From Lentzea tibetensis (GTDB taxonomy: Bacteria > Actinomycetota > Actinomycetes > Mycobacteriales > Pseudonocardiaceae), in contig NZ_VOBR01000003.1 of the NCBI RefSeq assembly GCF_007845675.1, positions 248,001-312,000 of the forward strand: 64,000 bases of DNA, in the 5' to 3' direction. Below, one piece after another: positions 63,405-64,000 of this stretch; within the stretch, counting starts at the first letter, position 1, and every line of letters begins with the position of its first letter. The position numbers and the translations under genes are program-made. Under the pieces are notes generated by a model. That model saw only the letters and a program-made list of their open reading frames with translations. It did no database searches and was not told the DNA's origin.

Positions 63405-64000
63405 CCGCCGATCACCGGGGGAGCGACCATGCGGTCGTCGTCGAAGTACTCGTCAGTGGGCTGCAGGTAGGTGGACTTGTGCTCCTTGTCCTCCGCGCCC
63501 TGCCCGGCACCCGCGCCGCCGCCCATGCCGCCGGCACCGGCCGCACCCGCGCGACCGGCCGCACCTCCTGCGGCACCACCACGTCCGGCCGTCCCTTCAG
63601 GACCGTGCGCGTTGTTCATGACACCCGAACTGCCACCGGGACTGGCAGGCCCGAAGCTGCCCGCACCGCGGCCACCCGCACCACCGGGCCCGAAACCACC
63701 CGCGCCGCGACCGCCGGGGCCACCGCCACCAGGACCGCCGCCACGACCGGCGGGGCCGCCGCCGCGACCATTGGGGCCACCGCGTGGGTTGTTGCGCGGG
63801 TCGTTCGGGTTCGGCTTCCCGCCGGGCGGGAACAGGCCGGGGGGCGGCGTGAGCGGCGGCATGCCCGGAGGCTTGGTGCCGGGCGGCAGGGTCGTGTTGG
63901 GGGGAGGCATCACCGGCGGCGTGGTGGGCGGCGCCGTCCACGACGTGTTGGTGGTGCCGGTGTTGTTGACGCCCTGCATGTTCGGCTGGCCGAACTGCTG
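63401..64000 (-). CDS. Pro/Gly-rich ESX substrate-like protein (partial, N-terminus outside window)
   Basis: The C-terminal 199 codons are visible and the frame stays open to position 64000. The sequence is a Pro/Thr-rich stretch (TTPPVMPPPNTTLPPG) followed by a Gly/Arg/Ala-rich region, ending STYLQPTDEYFDDDRMVAPP. This end, and the coupled espG, match the PPE-like/WXG substrates of Pseudonocardiales ESX loci, whose helical N-terminal domain would lie outside the window. The low complexity of the Gly-rich part makes family calls from this part alone weak. Confidence 0.75.
   Translation of the reverse strand, partial: QQFGQPNMQGVNNTGTTNTSWTAPPTTPPVMPPPNTTLPPGTKPPGMPPLTPPPGLFPPGGKPNPNDPRNNPRGGPNGRGGGPAGRGGGPGGGGPGGRGAGGFGPGGAGGRGAGSFGPASPGGSSGVMNNAHGPEGTAGRGGAAGGAAGRAGAAGAGGMGGGAGAGQGAEDKEHKSTYLQPTDEYFDDDRMVAPPVIGG

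Overview
The window is high-GC DNA with frequent GTG/TTG starts, 4-nt start/stop overlaps, twin ECF-sigma loci, DUF574-type methyltransferase, EspG/type VII secretion genes and an LAXTG-anchored surface protein. Together with the actinobacterial order argS-lysA-hom-thrC-thrB-rho-rpmE-prfA, this points to a filamentous actinomycete of the Pseudonocardiales type (Lentzea/Saccharothrix-like). The genus is an inference from gene content only.

Region 1 (1-11.3 kb) is accessory: a partial PAS-GGDEF-EAL protein with decayed signature motifs, a secreted lipase-like hydrolase, a DUF574 methyltransferase followed by a P450, a lipoprotein, an ECF sigma factor translationally coupled to a membrane protein, a 132-bp nested palindrome, a glycine-rich/Ig-like secreted protein, an MmcQ/YjbR protein and a lytic transglycosylase. 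Region 2 (11.5-18 kb) is one gene for a ~2114-aa surface protein with 12 SdrD-B-like repeats and an LAXTG sorting signal, closed by a strong terminator. Region 3 (18-30.5 kb) holds DUF4262 and GNAT genes, a secreted tripeptidyl-aminopeptidase-like hydrolase, a two-gene operon (PHBH-type FAD monooxygenase plus an O-methyltransferase with an unrecognised N-terminal domain), a PMT-like membrane glycosyltransferase, a second ECF sigma/membrane protein pair, tRNA-Arg(CCG), an EphD-like hydrolase-SDR fusion and a CDF metal transporter.

Region 4 (30.5-43.4 kb) holds a subtilase gene broken by a frameshift, a large secreted GH92 mannosidase divergent from a ROK regulator, an acyl-CoA dehydrogenase with a palindromic operator candidate, a small secreted protein and a coupled DUF3105-DUF305 pair. 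Region 5 (43.5-57.5 kb) is the conserved core: argS, lysA, hom, thrC, thrB in one tightly overlapping unit (lysine/threonine branch of the aspartate pathway), then rho with its own promoter and long leader, rpmE, prfA and prmC. A BAAT-type hydrolase and lpdA lie between prfA and prmC. Region 6 (57.6-64 kb) is accessory again: a secreted trypsin-like protease with an N-terminal I36 inhibitor-like domain, a tandem pair of paralogous small membrane-anchored proteins, an orphan UrtA-like amide/urea-binding protein coupled to a DUF4239 membrane protein, and EspG with a partial proline/glycine-rich ESX substrate-like protein.

The best candidates for undescribed biology are the monooxygenase/two-domain methyltransferase operon, the inhibitor-protease fusion with its downstream paralogue pair, and the permease-less UrtA/DUF4239 module. 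Several genes (ephD, argS, ROK, CDF) show a TAnnnT hexamer 6-7 nt before the start codon, suggesting leaderless mRNAs.
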